Shown here: positions 46,432 through 54,979 of the stretch, one piece after another
How positions within the stretch are numbered: the first letter of the stretch is position 1
How the letters are laid out: every line of letters starts with the position of its first letter
NCBI RefSeq assembly: GCF_024199945.1
Contig: NZ_JANADP010000001.1
Span: 2,232,001-2,296,000, forward strand
DNA: 64,000 nucleotides
Reading direction: 5' to 3'
Origin: Bradyrhizobium sp. CCGUVB4N
Lineage (GTDB): Bacteria > Pseudomonadota > Alphaproteobacteria > Rhizobiales > Xanthobacteraceae
Translations under genes and position numbers: made by a program
The notes under the pieces: generated by a model
The model's database searches: none
What the model saw: the letters and a program-made list of their open reading frames with translations, nothing else
Told to the model about the DNA's origin: nothing

Positions 46432-47329
46432 CATCCTGCTCGTCGTCGCCACGCCGCTCGTCGCAGCCGAGACGAAGCTGTTCGAAAGCGTGCAGGTGAC
46501 GCCGGCCAGCGAATACACGTTCGGCATCGAAGGGCCTGCCGCCGATCTCGATGGCAACCTCTTCGTCGTCAATTTCGGCAAGCCCGGCACCATCGGCCGA
46601 TTGCCCGCAGGTGGTACGGTTTCGGAGGCCTTCACGACGCTTCCCGAGGGCAGCGTCGGCAACGCCATCCGCTTCGATCGCAACGGCACGATGTTCATCG
46701 CCGACTACAAGAAGCACAACATCTTTGCGATCTCCAAGGGTAGCTCCGAGCCCGTCGTCTGGTTTCACTCCGACGAGATGAACCAGCCCAACGACATCAC
46801 CATCGCCCGCGACGGCACGATCTATGCCAGCGATCCGAACTGGAAGGGCCGGGAAGGCCACGTCTGGCGCATTGCGAAAGCCGCCGATGGCACCGTGCAG
46901 GGACAGGTCATGTCGGCTCCGCGCGCGATGGGCACCACCAACGGCATCGATCTCAGCCCCGACGGCAGCACGCTCTATGTCGGCGAATCCAACAATGGCC
47001 AGATCTGGTCCTACGCGATCCGCGGCAATGAGCTCACCGACGCAAAGCCCGTCAAGGCATTCCAGCCCGACACCATCGACGGCCTGCGCACCGATGTCGC
47101 CGGCCGCCTCTACATCGCGCGCATTCTCAAGGGGACGATCGCGCTGATGAAGCCCAATGGCGCGGTCGAGCGCGAGATCGCGCTGAAGGGCAAAGAGCCC
47201 ACCAACCTCGCCTTCGGCGGCAGCGACGGCAAGACAATCTTCGTCACCCAACGCCAGGGCGGCTTTATCGAATCCTTCCGCACCGACCACGAGGGTCGCG
47301 AGCACTGCCTTCAGCGCGGACGCTGCTGA
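46388..47329 (+). CDS. SMP-30/gluconolactonase-like exported protein
   Basis: A 313-residue secreted propeller: signal peptide MAITSGRNFWCLCSSILLVV, then EYTFGIEGPAADLDGNLFVV, GNAIRFDRNGTMFIADYKKH, NQPNDITIARDGTIYASDPN and NGIDLSPDGSTLYVGESNNG, the calcium-binding SMP-30 pattern. It probably hydrolyses the lactone made by the dehydrogenase encoded immediately upstream. The start at 46388 lies 44 bases inside the upstream gene in another frame, so the two are coupled. An earlier start at 46367 is possible. Confidence 0.88.
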   Translation: MAITSGRNFWCLCSSILLVVATPLVAAETKLFESVQVTPASEYTFGIEGPAADLDGNLFVVNFGKPGTIGRLPAGGTVSEAFTTLPEGSVGNAIRFDRNGTMFIADYKKHNIFAISKGSSEPVVWFHSDEMNQPNDITIARDGTIYASDPNWKGREGHVWRIAKAADGTVQGQVMSAPRAMGTTNGIDLSPDGSTLYVGESNNGQIWSYAIRGNELTDAKPVKAFQPDTIDGLRTDVAGRLYIARILKGTIALMKPNGAVEREIALKGKEPTNLAFGGSDGKTIFVTQRQGGFIESFRTDHEGREHCLQRGRC

Positions 47330-47449
47330 GCGCTTCACGGGCGGTCTGCTTCCGGCGCAGAGAGGTCGGCATTCTTCTTGCTTGCATCCAACCGCCGCAG
47401 GCATCAAGACATCTGTGGCACTATCGAAGACGCGACCACGGAGTGTTGA

Positions 47450-48475
47450 GTGAAAGCCGTCCATACCGAACTGCACCGCAGCCACGATCCGCAATTCTTC
47501 CTGGTCCGCGGCGTCGTCAAGCGCACCACCGAGCAGCCCGAGCGCGCTGACCGCCTGCTCAAGGGCCTGAAGGACGGCAAGCATCAACTGGTCGAGCCGA
47601 CGACATTCGGCCAGGGTCCGCGCGCCCGCATTCACAGCCCGGAATATCTGTCGTTCCTGAGTGAGGCCTGGGATGCCTGGACGGCGCTCGGCGATTCCGG
47701 CCCGGAGATGATCGGCAACATCCACCCCGTGCGCCATGCCGCGACCTATCCGACCCACATCGTCGGCAAGCTGGGCTGGCACACCGCCGATACCGCCGCG
47801 CCGATCGGCCCGGGCACCTGGGCCGCGGCCTGCGCCGCGACGGACGTCGCGGTCACCGCCGCGCAAATGGTGATGGACGGCGAGGATGCGACCTACGCGC
47901 TGTGCCGTCCGCCCGGCCATCACGCCTATCGCGACATGGCCGGCGGCTTCTGCTTCCTCAACAACAGCGCGATTGCCGCGGCACATCTGCGGCTCAAGCA
48001 TGAGCGCGTCGTCATCCTCGACGTGGACGTGCATCACGGCAACGGCACGCAAGGCATCTTCTACGCCCGGCCGGACGTCTACACGATCTCGATCCACGCT
48101 GATCCGACCGCGTACTATCCCTTCGTGTGGGGCTATGCGCATGAGCGCGGCGAGGGTCCCGGTCTCGGCACCAATCTCAACATTCCGTTGGCGATCGGCA
48201 CAGGCGACGACGGCTACATCGAGGTGATGGATCTCGCGCGCAAGGCGATCGAATCCTTTGCGCCCGGCGCCCTCGTCATCGCGCTCGGCCTCGATGCCTC
48301 CGAGCACGATCCGCTGAAGGGCCTCGCCGTCACCACGCCCGGTTTCCGCCGCATCGGCCAGGCCATCGCGAAGCTGGGCCTGCCGACCGTGTTCGTGCAG
48401 GAAGGCGGCTATCTCTCGGATATCCTCGGAGCCAACCTGACCTCGGTGCTGGCGGGATTCGAAGAGGCGCGGTGA
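47450..48475 (+). CDS. Histone deacetylase family/acetylpolyamine amidohydrolase
   Basis: A 341-residue zinc-dependent deacetylase. Key motifs are CRPPGHHAYRDMAGGFCFLN, ILDVDVHHGNGTQGIFYARP (zinc ligands Asp and His), SIHADPTAYYPF and FVQEGGYLSDILGANL. The last includes the loop with the catalytic Tyr-equivalent of bacterial enzymes. Such enzymes commonly deacetylate polyamines in bacteria. Lacking a polyamine-specific loop check, a different acetyl-amine substrate is possible. GTG 47450 is used; a 120-base gap follows the lactonase. It is convergent with the Crp-type gene. Confidence 0.9.
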   Translation: MKAVHTELHRSHDPQFFLVRGVVKRTTEQPERADRLLKGLKDGKHQLVEPTTFGQGPRARIHSPEYLSFLSEAWDAWTALGDSGPEMIGNIHPVRHAATYPTHIVGKLGWHTADTAAPIGPGTWAAACAATDVAVTAAQMVMDGEDATYALCRPPGHHAYRDMAGGFCFLNNSAIAAAHLRLKHERVVILDVDVHHGNGTQGIFYARPDVYTISIHADPTAYYPFVWGYAHERGEGPGLGTNLNIPLAIGTGDDGYIEVMDLARKAIESFAPGALVIALGLDASEHDPLKGLAVTTPGFRRIGQAIAKLGLPTVFVQEGGYLSDILGANLTSVLAGFEEAR

Positions 48476-48488
48476 AGCGCGTTCTTCA

Positions 48489-48514
48489 CCTCTCCCCGTA
48501 AGAACGGGGAGAGG
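48489..48514. terminator. Bidirectional hairpin between convergent genes
   Basis: A perfect 11-bp stem CCTCTCCCCGT / ACGGGGAGAGG with an AAGA loop lies 14 bases past the deacetylase stop and 13 bases before the Crp-type stop. It is also the core of a dispersed palindrome. No long poly-T follows either arm, so strength is uncertain. Confidence 0.6.
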
Positions 48515-48526
48515 GAGAAGACGCAC

Positions 48527-49366
48527 CTAGTCCTTGAACAGGATCTGCTCCAGCAAATCCATCCGCATGATCCGGATGGTGCTGCCCTCGATGGCGATGA
48601 TGCGGCGGTTCTGGAAGCGCTTGAGCATCATCGTAACCCATTGCCGGGTCGAGCCGACCATGGCCGCAATCTGGTCGTGGGTGATCTTACGGTTGATGAC
48701 GACGGTGTCGGCGTCGGCAATGCCGTGCAGCTCCGACAAGGTGAGCAGGAACTGCGCCAGCCGTTCGATCACCGATCGCGTGCCGAGGATTTGCGCCATT
48801 GAGGAATAGCATTTGCCCTTGGCGATGAGCCCGTCGATCAGCGCCAGCGCGAATTGCGGCATGCCGGTCAGGAGCTTCTCGAGCGCCGGGCCGGAGAGCG
48901 TTGTGATCTCGCAGGCGTCGATGGCGATGCCGGACCACATGTGGACGCCGCCGCCGGAGATCTCCGGACCGCCGATGAAATGCCCCGGCGTCCAATAAGC
49001 GAGCGTGATCTCACGACCCGACGGTGCCGTATAGTAGACCCGCACCTGGCCGCGGCGGATGATGAAGATGCCGTCATGGCCGTCACCCTGGCTGAACACC
49101 ATCTCGCCCTGTGGCACCGTGATCGTGCGGCCGGCTGCGTGCACGCGCGCCTGTTCCGACGCCGACAGGCGATCAAGGAAATGCGCGCCGGCATTCAAGC
49201 CGTCGATCGTCTCGCTCATGAATAGCGCCGAGCTCGTGCTCTTCGTGCGCGTGGTGCGGGACCGCCGCGGCTTCTCGCGGCCAGGCCAGTCGAACCGCGC
49301 ACCTGCATGTGGCCGCTCGGCGAAAGCGGCAGGCGCGGTTGCGGCAGCTTCCTTGAGAATGGTCAT
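48527..49366 (-). CDS. Crp/Fnr-family transcriptional regulator
   Basis: A regulator of up to 279 residues. The cyclic-nucleotide-binding domain appears as TVPQGEMVFSQGDGHDGIFI, IRRGQVRVYYTAPSGREITL and the helix-turn-helix as ITHDQIAAMVGSTRQWVTMM. No Fnr-type N-terminal Cys cluster occurs. ATG 49366 gives an unusual basic Ala-rich extension of about 49 residues; ATG 49219 (MSETIDGLNAG) gives a standard 230-residue protein. It diverges from the ABC importer genes and probably regulates them. Confidence 0.88.
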   Translation of the reverse strand: MTILKEAAATAPAAFAERPHAGARFDWPGREKPRRSRTTRTKSTSSALFMSETIDGLNAGAHFLDRLSASEQARVHAAGRTITVPQGEMVFSQGDGHDGIFIIRRGQVRVYYTAPSGREITLAYWTPGHFIGGPEISGGGVHMWSGIAIDACEITTLSGPALEKLLTGMPQFALALIDGLIAKGKCYSSMAQILGTRSVIERLAQFLLTLSELHGIADADTVVINRKITHDQIAAMVGSTRQWVTMMLKRFQNRRIIAIEGSTIRIMRMDLLEQILFKD

Positions 49367-49671
49367 CGCAATCCTGAGCTCGACGAAGTCTTGCGACTAG
49401 GTAAGAGCGGCAATGGTACGATGTCCATCTCTTTGCGATCGTTCCAGATCACTTAGCAAAGCTTGATATGTGCGCCGAGCGGAGGCGAAACGATTTCCCT
49501 GCCGATCGCATCGTCCTGAGAAAATTCTTTGCGTCGTCGCGCGACGGAATCATGACGCGGGCGCGCCCCTCGGTGGCGATGCAAGTAATTGCTTCAAGGG
49601 TTGTGTTGCGCCTTCGATAGTGCCGGCCAGCGTTGCTGCCGGTACGCGACCGGCCTGCCGAGGACAGTTCG
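49367..49671. promoter_or_regulatory. Divergent regulatory region of the Crp gene and the importer
   Basis: No gene is seen in these 305 bases. They must hold both promoters. A TTGAT half-site at 49463-49467 resembles half an Fnr/Crp-type operator, but its other half is not convincing. Confidence 0.4.
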
Positions 49672-51093
49672 ATGATCGATTTCAGCTCTTTGAGACACAG
49701 TGCGGCCGTCATGGTCATGACCGCCGCGATGTTCGGGCCGTCGCAGGCGGAGACGATCCGGGTTGCGGTCGGGACGCAGGATACGACCATCAATTGCGCG
49801 ACTGGCGGCCTGCTCATCCGCGAGCTCAAGCTGCTGGAAAAATTCCTGCCACATGACGGCAAGTACAAGGATGTGACCTACGACATCCAGTGGAAGAACT
49901 TTACCAGCGGCGCGCCGCTCACCAACGAGATGGTCGCCGGCAAGCTCGACTTCGGCGCGATGGCGGATTTTCCGGGTTCGCTGAATGGCGTCGCATTCCA
50001 GAAGGCGGGGCGTCGCAGCCTCTTCATCAGCGTGCTGTCCGGCAGCACCAAGGGCAGCGGCAACGGCATCGTGGTGCCGTCGAGCTCGCCGGTGCAGTCG
50101 CTCGACGAGCTCAAGGGCAAGACTATCTCCGTTCCCTTTGCCTCGACCTCGCACGGCATGCTGCTCCGCGCCATCGAGGCCAACGGCTGGAATCCCGAGA
50201 CCGACGTCAACATCATCACGCAGGCGCCGGAAGTTGCCGGCCCGGCCTTGCAGGCCAACAAGATCGAGGCGCATGCCGACTTCGTTCCGTTCGCCGAGCT
50301 GTTTCCCTGGCGTGGCTTCGCGCGCAAGATCTTTGACGGCGCGCAGGCCAACGCCCCGACGTTCCACGGTTCACTGGTCGACGCCGATTATGCCGAGAAA
50401 TATCCGGAGATCGTCGTCGCCTATTTGCGCGCGGCAATCGAGGCGGATCGCCTGATCGCGGAGGAGCCGGAGAAATACAGCGAGTTGATCGCGAAGGTGA
50501 CCGGAATCGAGGCGGAGGTCGACTATCTCTTTCACGGACCGCTCGGGCTTCAGACCCGCGACATCACCTGGAAGCCGGAATACCGCCAGGCCGTTGCGAC
50601 CTCGATCAAGACGCTGAAGCTGCTCAAGCGCGCGGACAGCGATCTCGATATCAACCAGTTCGTTACCGACAAGTACATTCGCGTTGCGGCCGCGCAGGCC
50701 GGCCGCGATTACGACGCCGGGCTGAAAGATTATGCGCAGCTTCCGCTTCGCGCCAAGGACGCGGCGACGGGCACCGAGATCAGCGACTTCAGCCGCGTCG
50801 CACAGATCTGGGTCAAGGACGAGCCGCACGTGCGTCACTACGCCTCGCCCGAGAACGCGCTGAAGGCACTCGCCGAACTCGAGAAGGACGGCAAGGCCAT
50901 CCGCGTCGTCTATGCGCAGGATCGCGAAAGCGGCATCAAGCTGTTCGCAAACCAGGCGTGGTTCGTACGATCCCAAAGCGGTGAGCTGAGTGCGTTCCTG
51001 CTCAAGGACGGGGCCGACCGCTGGTCGAAGCAGCATGGCGGGACGGTGCTCGATTTCGCCGCTGCGCGCGAATCCTTCGGTGCGAGCCGGTAA
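49672..51093 (+). CDS. ABC transporter substrate-binding protein with C-terminal NosL-like extension
   Basis: A 473-residue TauA/SsuA-like periplasmic binding protein. The signal peptide is MIDFSSLRHSAAVMVMTAAM, ending near SQA. The binding domain (residues about 27-340) has TRGGLL-like NCATGGLLIRELKL, AMADFPGSLNGVAF and SLDELKGKTISVPFASTSHG. The last 80 residues form an extra segment, VVYAQDRESGIKLFANQAWF and KQHGGTVLDFAAARE, reminiscent of the NosL/HGG-containing small domain. GAGGA precedes the ATG at 49672. The substrate cannot be told. The permease starts four bases after its stop. Confidence 0.87.
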   Translation: MIDFSSLRHSAAVMVMTAAMFGPSQAETIRVAVGTQDTTINCATGGLLIRELKLLEKFLPHDGKYKDVTYDIQWKNFTSGAPLTNEMVAGKLDFGAMADFPGSLNGVAFQKAGRRSLFISVLSGSTKGSGNGIVVPSSSPVQSLDELKGKTISVPFASTSHGMLLRAIEANGWNPETDVNIITQAPEVAGPALQANKIEAHADFVPFAELFPWRGFARKIFDGAQANAPTFHGSLVDADYAEKYPEIVVAYLRAAIEADRLIAEEPEKYSELIAKVTGIEAEVDYLFHGPLGLQTRDITWKPEYRQAVATSIKTLKLLKRADSDLDINQFVTDKYIRVAAAQAGRDYDAGLKDYAQLPLRAKDAATGTEISDFSRVAQIWVKDEPHVRHYASPENALKALAELEKDGKAIRVVYAQDRESGIKLFANQAWFVRSQSGELSAFLLKDGADRWSKQHGGTVLDFAAARESFGASR

Positions 51094-51097
51094 GACC

Positions 51098-51898
51098 ATG
51101 GCGATCGCTTCGCGGACGCGGTCTGCGGGCATCCGATGGGTGGTCCGCGGCCTTTCCATCCTCGCCTGCATCGCGCTGTGGCAGGTCGCATCGGTCACGC
51201 ATCTCAATCTGGGGATCGTCACCTTCCGCAACGTGCCGCCGCCGGTCGAGGTGGTCGAATCCGCTGTCGCGCTGTTTCGTTCGCCGAAGCTGGCGGCGCA
51301 CATCACCAGCAGCCTCTGGCGTGTGTTCGCGGGCTACGGGGCGGCGGTGCTGATTGGCGTGATCCTTGGCTTTGCGATCGGCCGGTCGCGCGCCGCGAGT
51401 GACCTGCTGCTGCCGCCGCTGGAATTGCTGCGGCCGATTCCGGCGGTGGCGTGGATACCGCTGTCGATCCTGATCTTTCCGTCCTCCGAACTCTCGATGA
51501 TCTACATCACCTTTATCGGCGCCCTGTTTCCGATCGTGCTCAACACTGTCCACGGTGTTGCGAATGTCGACCGTCGGCTGGTCGCCTCCGCGCGCAGCCT
51601 GGGCGCGGGAGAGTTGGCGATCCTGAAGGAGGTGGTGCTGCCGGACGCGGCGCCCAGTATCGTCACCGGGCTTGCGATCGGGATGGGTACCTCGTGGTTC
51701 TGTCTTGTCACCGCCGAGATGATCTCGGGCCAGTTCGGCATCGGCTATTACACCTGGGAGGCCTACACGCTCCAGAATTATGCCGACATCATCGTGGGCA
51801 TGCTGATCATCGGCTTGCTCGGGATGGGCTCCAGCTGGCTGTTGACGACGGCCGGACGGCTCGCGATGCCCTGGCGCAGTCCGAAGGTGGCGCGATGA
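51098..51898 (+). CDS. ABC transporter permease (SsuC/TauC type)
   Basis: A 266-residue inner-membrane permease with six or so membrane segments. The EAA loop is RLVASARSLGAGELAILKEV followed by VLPDAAPSIVTGLAIGMGTS; LLPPLELLRPIPAVAWIPL is the typical SsuC-family region. The ATG at 51098 is five bases after the binding protein's stop and its end overlaps the ATPase start as ATGA. Confidence 0.94.
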   Translation: MAIASRTRSAGIRWVVRGLSILACIALWQVASVTHLNLGIVTFRNVPPPVEVVESAVALFRSPKLAAHITSSLWRVFAGYGAAVLIGVILGFAIGRSRAASDLLLPPLELLRPIPAVAWIPLSILIFPSSELSMIYITFIGALFPIVLNTVHGVANVDRRLVASARSLGAGELAILKEVVLPDAAPSIVTGLAIGMGTSWFCLVTAEMISGQFGIGYYTWEAYTLQNYADIIVGMLIIGLLGMGSSWLLTTAGRLAMPWRSPKVAR

Positions 51899-52734
51899 AC
51901 ATTCGGGTCGCGGATATCGGCACGCAAAGCGTCGGCCGTATCGAGTTCGCCGATGTCTCGATCTCGCTCGGTGAGGGGATCGATGCGTTCGAGGCGGTGA
52001 GCGGGCTCGATGTCTCGATCTCGCCGGGTGAACTCGTCTGCATTCTCGGTCCGTCCGGCTGCGGCAAGTCCACGCTGCTGGGTGCGCTGGCCGGACATCT
52101 GCCGATCACGGCGGGCCGGCTCACAGTCGACGGACAGAAGGTCGTGGGACCGAGCCCGGACCGCGGCATGGTGTTTCAGCAGCACACATTGTTTCCGTGG
52201 AAACGGGTGCGGGACAACGTGGCCTTCGGCCCGAAGATGCGCGGCATCGCCCGCGCCGAGCGCGACCGCGCGGCGGATGCGATCCTGGATCTTGTCGGCC
52301 TATCCGGCTTCGAGGCGTTTTATCCGGCGCAGCTGTCGGGGGGCATGCAGCAGCGCGTCGAGATCGCGCGGGTTCTTATCAACCAGCCGCGGGTGCTGCT
52401 GATGGACGAGCCCTTCAGCGCGCTCGACGCGCAGACGCGCGGCATGATGCAGGAGGTCCTGCTCGAAATCTGGGGCAAGATCCCGACGACCACGGTGTTC
52501 GTCACCCACGACATCGACGAGGCGCTATTCCTTGCCGACCGCATCGTCGTGATGAGCGCAAGACCAGGCCGCGTGATCGAGGACATCGCGCTGCCGTTTG
52601 CGCGGCCACGCAGCCAGGATCTCGTCACCGAACCCGAGTTCGTTCGGCTGAAGCGTCATGTCATGCAGCTTCTGCGGCGGCCGGAAGGCCGCGAGCCGCT
52701 GGCGCGTCTGAGTCCGCTCGGCGTGCCGAGCTAG
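51895..52734 (+). CDS. ABC transporter ATPase (SsuB/TauB type)
   Basis: A 279-residue ATPase. Walker A is CILGPSGCGKSTLLGALAG, Q-loop MVFQQHTLFPWKRV, signature LSGGMQQRVEIARVL, Walker B VLLMDEPFSALDAQT and switch FVTHDIDEALFLADR. This is the nitrate/sulfonate/taurine family. Translation is coupled to the permease. Its stop overlaps that of the convergent monooxygenase gene by three or four bases. Confidence 0.95.
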   Translation: MNIRVADIGTQSVGRIEFADVSISLGEGIDAFEAVSGLDVSISPGELVCILGPSGCGKSTLLGALAGHLPITAGRLTVDGQKVVGPSPDRGMVFQQHTLFPWKRVRDNVAFGPKMRGIARAERDRAADAILDLVGLSGFEAFYPAQLSGGMQQRVEIARVLINQPRVLLMDEPFSALDAQTRGMMQEVLLEIWGKIPTTTVFVTHDIDEALFLADRIVVMSARPGRVIEDIALPFARPRSQDLVTEPEFVRLKRHVMQLLRRPEGREPLARLSPLGVPS

Positions 52735-53708
52735 AACAATCCACTTGCGCTGAGCGCCTTGCAGACGTGCTGCATCTCGGTCTCGTCCGCGACCATGTCG
52801 AGCATGATCGTGGTCAGGCCCTTTGCGGCAAATTCCTTCAGCTTCACGCCGATCTCGGCATAGCTGCCGACGAGATAGGGGCAGTCGGCCTGGAAGGTGA
52901 GGTAGGGCAGCAGCCAATAGCCGTTGTCCTGGAGCTCGCCGCTCTGGCCCTCATACAAGCGCCGCTTCCAGACGGAATCGGAGTTCTCCACCGTGAGCGC
53001 CAGCAGCTCGCGGTCATCAGGGTTGTCGCGGAAGCGGGCCTTCGCCGCCTGCCGCGCTTCCTCTCTGCTGTCGCGCGCGAAGATGCCGAAATTCATGCCG
53101 GGGGCGTTGAGACCGTGATCGAGGTCGGGCGGCAGCATCTGCATCTTGATGCAGCCGGTCTCCGCGGCAACGCGCTGTGCCGCATCCGATTGCCCCGCGA
53201 TCAAGAATTCCGGCATCAGCTCGGCCGGCAGGCGCGGGCGCAATTGCAAATTGCTGGCACGATAGAATCGGCCATCGACATTGACCGGGCGTGGGCTCAC
53301 GAGCAACTGGCGCATCAGCGCGACGAACTCGCCGAGCCGGACGTAGCGGTCGGCATGCGACTGCTCGTCGCCCAACCCCTGCAAATCGCTGATCGCGGTG
53401 CCCGTGATCATGTTGAGATAGATCTTGCGGCCGTAGAGCTGCGCAAAGGACGACACGAATTTTGCCACCGTGAACGGGTGCATGTAGACCGGATTGACCG
53501 CGATCAGCGGCGAAGATCGCGTGGTCGCGGCCAGGATGTGCTGGGCCATCGCCCAGGGCTCGACGAAGACGTCATTGCCCTCGAACAGCAGGATGCCTTC
53601 GAAGCCGTTGCGGTCGGCGAACTCGGCCACCCGCATCAGCTCGCCGACATATTTCTGGGGATCGCGGTTGCGCGAAATCGCGGGAAAGACGCGCAGCCGC
53701 GCCGGCAT
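52731..53708 (-). CDS. LLM-class flavin-dependent monooxygenase
   Basis: A 325-residue luciferase-like enzyme using reduced flavin (FMNH2 or F420) and oxygen. Start MPARLRVFPAISRNRDPQKY, then NGFEGILLFEGNDVFVEPWA, YMHPFTVAKFVSSFAQLYGR and AGQSDAAQRVAAETGC; the last resembles SsuD-like alkanesulfonate monooxygenases. The start codon ATG overlaps the PPTase stop as TAATG, so translation is coupled. Beside the NRPS and PPTase it could hydroxylate a precursor or peptide, as related LLM enzymes in NRPS clusters do. It converges with the importer, which is probably unrelated. Confidence 0.9.
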   Translation of the reverse strand: MPARLRVFPAISRNRDPQKYVGELMRVAEFADRNGFEGILLFEGNDVFVEPWAMAQHILAATTRSSPLIAVNPVYMHPFTVAKFVSSFAQLYGRKIYLNMITGTAISDLQGLGDEQSHADRYVRLGEFVALMRQLLVSPRPVNVDGRFYRASNLQLRPRLPAELMPEFLIAGQSDAAQRVAAETGCIKMQMLPPDLDHGLNAPGMNFGIFARDSREEARQAAKARFRDNPDDRELLALTVENSDSVWKRRLYEGQSGELQDNGYWLLPYLTFQADCPYLVGSYAEIGVKLKEFAAKGLTTIMLDMVADETEMQHVCKALSASGLF

Positions 53709-54439
53709 TATTCCGCCGCTTCCTGGAGCGGCCATGCGTTGCGGGTGATGCGAAGGCCGCCGGCCGCGCGCGATCCGTCGGCAATCGCCAGGCGATGCGA
53801 GGGCGAGGGCGAGCACAGCGAGAAGCGCCAGCCTGCGGGATCGTCGGAGATATCGGGCTTGAAGCTGATCTCGATCGCCTCCCGCGACACCTGCATCGCG
53901 AACGCGTCGAGCGGCAAATTGAGCCCAAAACCCCTGGCTTTCAGATAAGCTTCCTTCAGCGTCCAATAGTCGAAGAAGCGCTCGATCGCGGCCGGCTCCG
54001 GCAGGGTGCGCAGCGTCTCGACCTCTTCCGGCGCAAAGAAGCGAAGCGCGGTGGAGAGCGGCGCGACGCGCCGCGACACCGTCTCGACGTCGACGCCGAC
54101 GGTCTCGTGCTTCGACACGACGCAAGCCACGCAGCCGTCGGCATGGGACAGGCTGAAATGCAGGGCCGTCGAAGTCGCAGGCGCCGCGACAAAGGGCCGC
54201 CCGTAACGGCCGGTCGAAAACGACCAGTCGGTCGGTTCGACCTCGGGGGCCGCGTGCGAGAGCGCCATGCGCAACATCGCGTGTGCGAAGATGTATTGCC
54301 GCTGATGCCGCTCGAACATGAAGCGGTCGGCGCGGATCCGTTCGTCGACCGAGAGCAGCCGCCGGCACGCTGCAACCGCGCCCGGCGTGTCGATGCTCTC
54401 GATCAGTCCGACAAACAGTTCGATTTCGTCGTCTGCCAT
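53708..54439 (-). CDS. 4'-phosphopantetheinyl transferase (Sfp type)
   Basis: A 243-residue enzyme that transfers phosphopantetheine from CoA to carrier-protein serines. Sfp motifs are VDERIRADRFMFERHQRQYI, SFSTGRYGRPFV, LHFSLSHADGCVAC, VGVDVETVSRRV (Mg2+ ligands) and FFDYWTLKEAYLKARGFGL. It is the expected activator of the NRPS encoded just beyond, whose two carrier serines need the arm. The ATG at 54439 is taken; TTG 54442 adds one residue. It is coupled to the monooxygenase by TAATG. Confidence 0.93.
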   Translation of the reverse strand: MADDEIELFVGLIESIDTPGAVAACRRLLSVDERIRADRFMFERHQRQYIFAHAMLRMALSHAAPEVEPTDWSFSTGRYGRPFVAAPATSTALHFSLSHADGCVACVVSKHETVGVDVETVSRRVAPLSTALRFFAPEEVETLRTLPEPAAIERFFDYWTLKEAYLKARGFGLNLPLDAFAMQVSREAIEISFKPDISDDPAGWRFSLCSPSPSHRLAIADGSRAAGGLRITRNAWPLQEAAE

Positions 54440-54667
54440 CAATTGGGCCCATAGTGTCAGGCGGAGGCCAAATCCGGCCCTGACCGAAGAATCAACCGAG
54501 CAGGAAGCAACTGCGCAGACCGCTTCTAGCGGTCCACCCAGGCAAATTCTTGTCGATTGCTGGCCGGTTTACAGGCGCAAGCTTGTGCGAGACCCCAACT
54601 CGACAGGCGAGCGGCCAAAAATTGGAAATGAATTTGAAGATTCGTGCGGCGTCCCGGCCGACGAGTC

Positions 54668-54835
54668 TTACTTTTTCTTCTTGGACTTCTTCGCCCCGCC
54701 CAGCGTCGCAAGGCTGGCATCGACGTCCTTCAGCGCGGACTGGAGCTTCTTCCTCTCAGCGGTCAGAAGCTTTTGCAGGGCCTTGCGGTCCTTGTCGCTC
54801 AGTGAGGTACCCTTGGTAAATTTGATGAAACCCAT
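54668..54835 (-). CDS. Small Lys-rich protein (55 aa)
   Basis: A 55-residue protein: MGFIKFTKGTSLSDKDRKAL, then a helical segment and the tail GGAKKSKKKK. GGGGGAG is seven bases before the ATG at 54835, a strong site. It lies between the NRPS (144 bases upstream) and the PPTase (228 bases downstream). It is not MbtH-like (no NxEgqySlWP motif). A nucleic-acid or carrier-binding role is speculation. Confidence 0.7.
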   Translation of the reverse strand: MGFIKFTKGTSLSDKDRKALQKLLTAERKKLQSALKDVDASLATLGGAKKSKKKK

Positions 54836-54979
54836 AATGGCACTCCCCCGGTTGAAAATAATCGTCCAAATCAAAACGCGAGAATAATCTTGCGCGGCAA
54901 GCGCCAAAGAATCAAGATGCAACTTGATCATTCACAGCTTTGGCGAGTGAACCCGCGTTCGGCATGGGCCAACAGCCGG

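Noticed and set aside
50371..51306. A 311-codon minus-strand frame over the binding protein/permease junction
   Set aside because: Arg/Leu/Val-biased shadow with no domain; the plus-strand genes are clear.
51451..52734. A longer version of the ABC ATPase frame starting inside the permease
   Set aside because: The true start at 51895 overlaps the permease stop as ATGA and begins the family's N-terminal segment.
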